Shown here one piece after another: positions 59,109 through 64,000 of a stretch of 64,000 nt of DNA. The stretch comes from Kryptolebias marmoratus (Eukaryota; Chordata; Actinopteri; Cyprinodontiformes; Rivulidae): positions 14,815,044 to 14,879,043 of the forward strand of contig NC_051433.1 in the NCBI RefSeq assembly GCF_001649575.2, written 5' to 3'. Each line of letters starts with the position of its first letter. The first letter of the stretch is position 1. The position numbers and the translations under genes are program-made. Under the pieces are notes generated by a model. The model was not told the DNA's origin and made no database searches. It saw nothing but the letters and a program-made list of their open reading frames with translations.

Positions 59109-59984
59109 CATAATCAATTCAAATAAACTTTATTGTCACTCTGCTACATACATAATACGCAGTTGAGCAAAATGTTGCTCCATCAAACCCGAGCATAAAA
59201 TAAACAGCAATAATTATTGTATTTGATGATAGCAGCATCAAAAAGAAAACTCAGGACTTTTATTGAAACTGATAAACTTTAAGTGATCCCAAGCCCAGCC
59301 TGAACAATTTGAGGTCAGCAGAGAGAGAAGGAATTATTTACACCATTAATTCAGCTGCCCCAAGTTGTGAGAGGAACTGCCGCCAAACGCTATTATTACA
59401 AACTCCACGGGCGTTTGTCCTTCTTTCCCAGATCCATCTGCTGCTGAGTCGACAGTGCAGCAGGCCTCCCATCAAGCTCACTGGCACCAGCCTGTTTTAC
59501 ATGTGGCTGTTTAACACAAGCGCAGCAGGAGCGACATTACGGCCTCGTGGCGAGAGGGGCTCAATGGCCGTGGCAACATTAGCTCTTATTATACTCAGCA
59601 ACTCATTACAGGCTCGCCGTGGGGTGATGCTGACCGAGGGACCTGTGGCTCCATCTGAAGCGCATCCTCTTGCAGTGTGGAGGTGGCGATACATGCCGGC
59701 GCAAGTCTATTCACTGATGTGCCATTAAAGAAGCATACAGCAGCAAAACAGTGCTGGTGTTTAGCAGTTTGGGCTTTTGAGGCAGTAATAATGTCTGCCC
59801 TAAGGACAAAGTGCATCATTTTAAAATGTTGACAAATCAATCTTTTGTGCACTCTAATGGTAATACAAATTCTGTCCGGAAACAAACAAACAAAAAATGG
59901 ATCAAACAGGTTATGTTGCCATAATTATATCAAAATACACCAGTGAAGTGCTAAGCTCACAGTTAAACGCTTCAACTGAAGTGG

Positions 59985-60210
59985 TTAATTCGATTTAAAG
60001 GTAAAGGGTAATTGCATTTTTAAAGCGGGGTTCTGTGGAAAAGTAACAAACTGGTAATATCTCACCTGTTGTAGATAACACTGTGAACAACCTCAGTTTG
60101 ATAAAAAACGGTTAAGTCTCATGTAATGATGAGCTAACAGCTAGTCAGATCTGTAGAGAAAGCTTCTAATACAGTTTCTGCAAAGATGGTCCAAATGGCA
60201 ACAAACAGGA
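59985..60210 (+). repeat. Fragment of foldback family B
   Basis: Carries GGGGTTCTGTGGAAAAGTAA, CTCACCTGTTGTAGATAACA and AATGATGAGCTAACAGCTAG. These match the left part of family B. Confidence 0.65.
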
Positions 60211-62100
60211 CAAAGGAAGGATTTTCTTTTAAAACATTATAATGTGGTGAAGTTGACCAATGACATTTTCTGTGTAAAGCATCATATCTGTTGTCTTGTC
60301 AGTCTTTTATGTGAGTTTTGAGTAAAAATGTATTCCCCAACCATGTTTTGTGAGCATGAAGACATTAAAAAAATCCTCAAAATTTCAAATTCTTGTCTTT
60401 AGATTGTTTACGTTTCTGTAGTTGCGATCTCAAAATGCAAAATGCTGAACTAGGGTCTGGTTTCAAACCTTCAACCAGTTCAATGAGTTTGCAGTAGTAG
60501 CATCTACCCTGGGATTGATCATTTATGAGTTTGATTCACTTTCCCAGTTTACAAATTCAGTCCCAGCAGAAAGTGTGCATAACAAAAATGAAATAAAAGC
60601 CTCTTTTAGAGAGCTGTAGGTGGTTTGAGCTTGAAGCTCTCCTGGACCAAACTGGAGTTACACCAATTAAACCATTTCTCTGTTTCTGCTGAAAAGTAGT
60701 CAGTTTTAATTCATTATTTCATTTGTTTATTTCACCAAAAATGTAAAACTGCTCCTTTGAACGTCACAAACGAGCAACAATTTCCCTGAGCTAAAAGAAT
60801 TATCGAATGGCCCTTTATGTTTCTCCTTACAAAATGAATTTCAACCACACTTAAGGAGAAAAAAGTAAAGCTTTCATCATCTAATCTGGTTAGCCTGAAT
60901 GATCTGATTACAGACTTTGTGAGGAGAAAGGACAGGGTCTCAATGTGCTTTCCTAAACGGAACATGAATGTCCTAATGATTTCTTTATTGGATAAATTAT
61001 AAAAGGTTTTCCTTTCCACGGGCTGAAAAAAAATTGAGATTAGAACAAAACCAAATCTAGGGGAGATTTAGACGACGACATATAAAGTTTGCATGAGACC
61101 TTTGCACAATCTGAACCTCTTTATCCTTTGACTAAATCCCTCCGAGCATGGATATATTTCATTTTACCATGTTGAAAGTTTCATTTTGTTGGAACAGAAG
61201 ATACCCATCATAGCTCATTGACTTGTCTGTTCTCTGTTTGCCTTTTATATAACTGCATTAACAAGAGGCCAGACCTGCCCCTTCCATCTCAGATCAAGAA
61301 CACGTTACCTGTGTGCTCAAAAGGAGAGGAGGGAGGATCGTCCGACACGATCAGCCTCTAGCGCGTTGTATCATTTGTATAACCACTACTGTAATCATTT
61401 TAAAATCACAACAAAAGAGGGGCTCCGTTTGTCGGAGATCGGGACAGTCATGCTGGCAACTGATTCAAGCTGAAAATGTCACATCAAGGAACAGTCAGCA
61501 AAGACATGACTTATTGTTGTGATCATGAGAACAAGAGGCCGATTTCTCCAGATAATGAGATGAAACTAAATTGATTATCTCCGATAACTCAGGTCAACTC
61601 AGGACTTTGGGAAGAAACAAAACAAAACTAAGAACCCAAAACTAAGGCCCTGGCATTGTCAGATTTTGTAATTTGGGGATTTTGTACAAAAATAAATCAA
61701 AATATGATTTTTTTCTTAGTTTTGTTAGTGACTTCATTTTTTTGGCACACAAAGCTACACGTCCACCATAAAGGATGTGATTCTATTAGTCACACAGAGG
61801 CACACTGATGCCTCCATACAGTCATGATGATATACCACCTAAAAGCTCATCATAATGAGAGATAATAATGACAATACTCAGATTCTATGGTCAGTGACAG
61901 ATCATTATAAATGCACACATTAAAAACAAAGTGTCGCATTTTAAATGTAAAAGCTTTTTACCATTTAAGTCGCCCTCTAATCATCCCACCTCAGTCATTG
62001 TTTCAGTTTTTTACAGATCTTCAAGGTTAGGAGTTGAAGAATATTTGTTTTCTAAAATGAGCAGCTTTCTCCTCTGGTGTAAATAAAGTATTTATCAATT
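60211..62100. other. Intergenic region, no gene recognised
   Basis: No exon, RNA or transposon was identified. The minus-strand ORF at 60732-61019 has no motif. Confidence 0.45.
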
Positions 62101-62104
62101 TTTG

Positions 62105-62275
62105 CAGGTGAGGGCTGCACAGTGGGTTTTCCCTGAGTGCCCTGCTTTTTTCCTGCAGCTCAGTAACATGTATGTTAGGTTAACTGGTGATTATATTGCC
62201 CTGGGCACATGGTTGCAGGCTTTAAGTGTTTGTCCTGTGATGGATCGCATGAGAAACGTTTTGGACGAGTGGTTA
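62105..62275 (+). repeat. SINE-like dispersed repeat fragment
   Basis: Starts GAGGGCTGCACAGTGGG and, after a diverged middle, has TTAGGTTAACTGGTGATTAT then TTTGTCCTGTGATGGATCG. It is the opposite orientation of the element at 58820-59108. Confidence 0.55.
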
Positions 62276-62375
62276 GAGTAACACGTCTTCAGTTCTCCAT
62301 CACTGCCCCAACATGCTTATTCCCCCCCAAAGCTGTGTTTTTTCATCATTTGTCCCTCCACTGAATCCTACCCAC

Positions 62376-63159
62376 CTGCAACAGGACTTTTGCAGAGCTC
62401 GGTGCTCCTTTTCTCCCACAGCTTCATAAAATCCTTTTGAAGGCAGAGTTTTTGGAGGACAGCGTGTTCATGGGGCCTGTACAGATGGACAGAACTAAGT
62501 TACTATTTCCAAACAGTATTTTTTATTATAAAATGTGAACTAAAGACAGCAATAACTGACCTGACTTCAGCTGCAGCACCCACACACATCTTACTGAGAG
62601 CCAGAAGGAAGCGAGGGGGTGAAGCTCGGTCCTGCTGTCAGGATTCCTTCTGCTCCCATCTTATCAGCCAGCAGGTGGAGCCACTGAGCGGTGCTGATCC
62701 TCACTGCTGCACTGAGGCTGCTGAGGAGAGACAGATACATTAAATACATTTATTTCTTTAGTGGCTTAATGATTCTGATTCTTCATCATGACCTCATCTC
62801 AGTCCAGTGTTCAGCAGAGCAGTCAGAACCCGTCCTGGGCTGCAGTTCTGCATCATGGCCTCCAGGACCAGGTGGACCTGCTGCTGAACAAACACATTTG
62901 CAGAGCCGTGTGAGATCCTCAGTAGCAGAGCCTGATATTTTCACCTCAACGTCCTTGTCCTTCTGCAGGGTTTCTACGGCTGCACAGAAAGCAAACTTCT
63001 AACACAGATGTTCCAAATGTGCAGATTTTTACACACATGTGGAGAAAAGAGATCAGTCAGAGTACGGTCTTAGATTCCTCCTCTGTGACCGCCACACACG
63101 CTTCATGAAGTTTCACCATCAGTGTGTCTCGATGGTGCTGTCCCAGAGTCTGGACCGAT
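62376..63159 (-). pseudogene. Decayed TOGARAM-like (FAM179/Crescerin) TOG-domain fragment
   Basis: Four exon-like blocks on the minus strand. A (about 63066-63159) encodes QHHRDTLMVKLHEACVAVTE. B (about 62803-62979) encodes ALLLRISHGSANVFVQQQVH and, a few residues on, NCSPGRVLTALLNTG. C (62561-62724) encodes AAVRISTAQWLHLLADKMGA and then FLLALSKMCVGAAAEV. D (62376-62476) encodes AVLQKLCLQKDFMKLWEK. In order and spacing these follow the third TOG domain of TOGARAM1/2, microtubule-binding proteins of cilia. The reading frame is broken: a shift at about 62931-62940, an in-frame TGA at 62794-62796 with no GT donor, and a shift at about 62611-62620. Acceptors and the A, C and D donors look intact. 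It could be a degraded duplicate or a gene damaged by sequencing error. Identity comes from remembered family patterns. Confidence 0.7.
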
Positions 63160-63164
63160 CTCAG

Positions 63165-63168
<4 letters not shown>

Positions 63169-63213
<45 letters not shown>
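63169..63213. repeat. (TA)n microsatellite
   Basis: About 22 TA units lie directly to the right of the TOGARAM-like fragment. It may mark the break where the upstream exons were lost. Confidence 0.9.
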
Positions 63214-63217
<4 letters not shown>

Positions 63218-63649
63218 GTCTGTTGAACAAGATTTGATTTTGTCAGATATCAGCTCTTAAACAATCTACTCAACATCTGAAATTTAGATTACACCAAGAA
63301 CAGATTCTTTCCTTGGACAGCTTTTTTTTGTTTGTTTGTTTTTTTAAACTCAACAAAAAGAGAAAAATCTGCTTATTGACTACACACTGAGGTCTCTCTT
63401 ACCTCAGAGAGTATAAAGTTATCACCTGTTCAACTTGGTGAAAATATAAATACCTCAAATTCAATAAAACAATAAATCCTGATTTTTTTTGTGTTATATA
63501 TATTAAACTATTTTGAGAATAAGTCATTATATCCACCACAACTCATATGAGAAGGTGCACAAGCGCAATTTATTGACTTCCAAGGTAAAAAGAAACAAAA
63601 AAGTGCATCTGCAATGTACCCATTCATGCATTTTTAACCATTTTTTAAT

Positions 63650-63770
63650 GCCTGCTTGATCCTGCAGGGTCGTGGGGAGCTGGTGTCCCCCTCCAGTGGT
63701 TATCAGGCGAGAGACGAGGTGGACCCTGGACAGATCATCGGTCCGTCACAGATCTGCAACGCAGCCCTGC
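63650..63770 (-). repeat. SINE-like dispersed repeat fragment
   Basis: Contains GCAGGGTCGTGGGGAGCTGG, then GAGACGAGGTGGACCCTGGA and CCGTCACAGATCTGC. This matches one end of the element at 58820-59108. The rest of 63214-64000 shows nothing recognisable. Confidence 0.55.
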
Positions 63771-64000
63771 AATAGTTTGAGTGACAGGAACTTCACATCC
63801 ACCACATTAAAGTTTCACAAGATGAAGCTGTGGATTTACTTCAAAGCTAACTTATATTCTGTCGTTATTACTTAATTCCTTTAAATAATGTATTTATTAA
63901 GTAAAATATCCATCTATGTTGAGTCACAACTTCTGAGGATATTCACAAACAGCCTGACTCCTACCAAGGATTTTTTTTGTGTGTTGCTTTTTTTCAGGAC

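Noticed and set aside
59309..59728. 139-codon plus-strand ORF
   Set aside because: One of the longest non-gene ORFs, but without domain, signal or exon context. An overlapping minus-strand ORF is also open, as expected of GC-richer non-coding DNA.

Overview
The window is nuclear DNA from a ray-finned (teleost) fish. It is AT-rich and has split vertebrate genes with GT-AG introns, CA and TA microsatellites, and relics of L2-type LINEs and Tc1-type transposons. Nothing looks prokaryotic, viral or plasmid-like. I rebuilt four protein-coding genes exon by exon from conserved protein sequence plus splice sites. All four lie on the minus strand, and each joined reading frame closes exactly at a stop codon.

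Layout from left to right. (1) 560-1261: mustn1, a 77-residue muscle nuclear protein with three coding exons. (2) 2443-4885: rft1, a 531-residue multipass ER membrane protein of N-glycosylation with ten coding exons. (3) 6773-17783: prkcd, a 683-residue protein kinase C delta with 17 coding exons, plus a probable non-coding first exon near 20832. (4) 28338-48678: fgd5, a 1430-residue Cdc42 exchange factor with 21 coding exons, one of them 2431 bp. (5) 49.0-62.3 kb: no gene recognised, several repeats. (6) 62376-63159: a decayed, frameshifted fragment of a TOG-domain gene of the TOGARAM (FAM179/Crescerin) family, also on the minus strand.

The genes do not form an operon or pathway. Their order is of evolutionary interest: MUSTN1, RFT1 and PRKCD are neighbours on human 3p21.1, while FGD5 is elsewhere on 3p. 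The products are a muscle/regeneration factor (mustn1), an oligosaccharide-assembly protein (rft1), a DAG-activated kinase (prkcd) and an endothelial RhoGEF (fgd5).

The introns and the right flank hold most of the unusual structure. There is a 742-bp element with perfect 72-bp terminal inverted repeats and its own 103-codon ORF. A foldback family has long inverted ends next to TTAA. Another dispersed family has at least eight copies. There are also a catalytically dead LINE relic and a Tc1 5' end. I found no convincing new biological system. The observations most worth following up are the TOGARAM pseudogene, the 72-bp-TIR element, and the apparent loss of the mammalian caspase-3 site in this PKC-delta.
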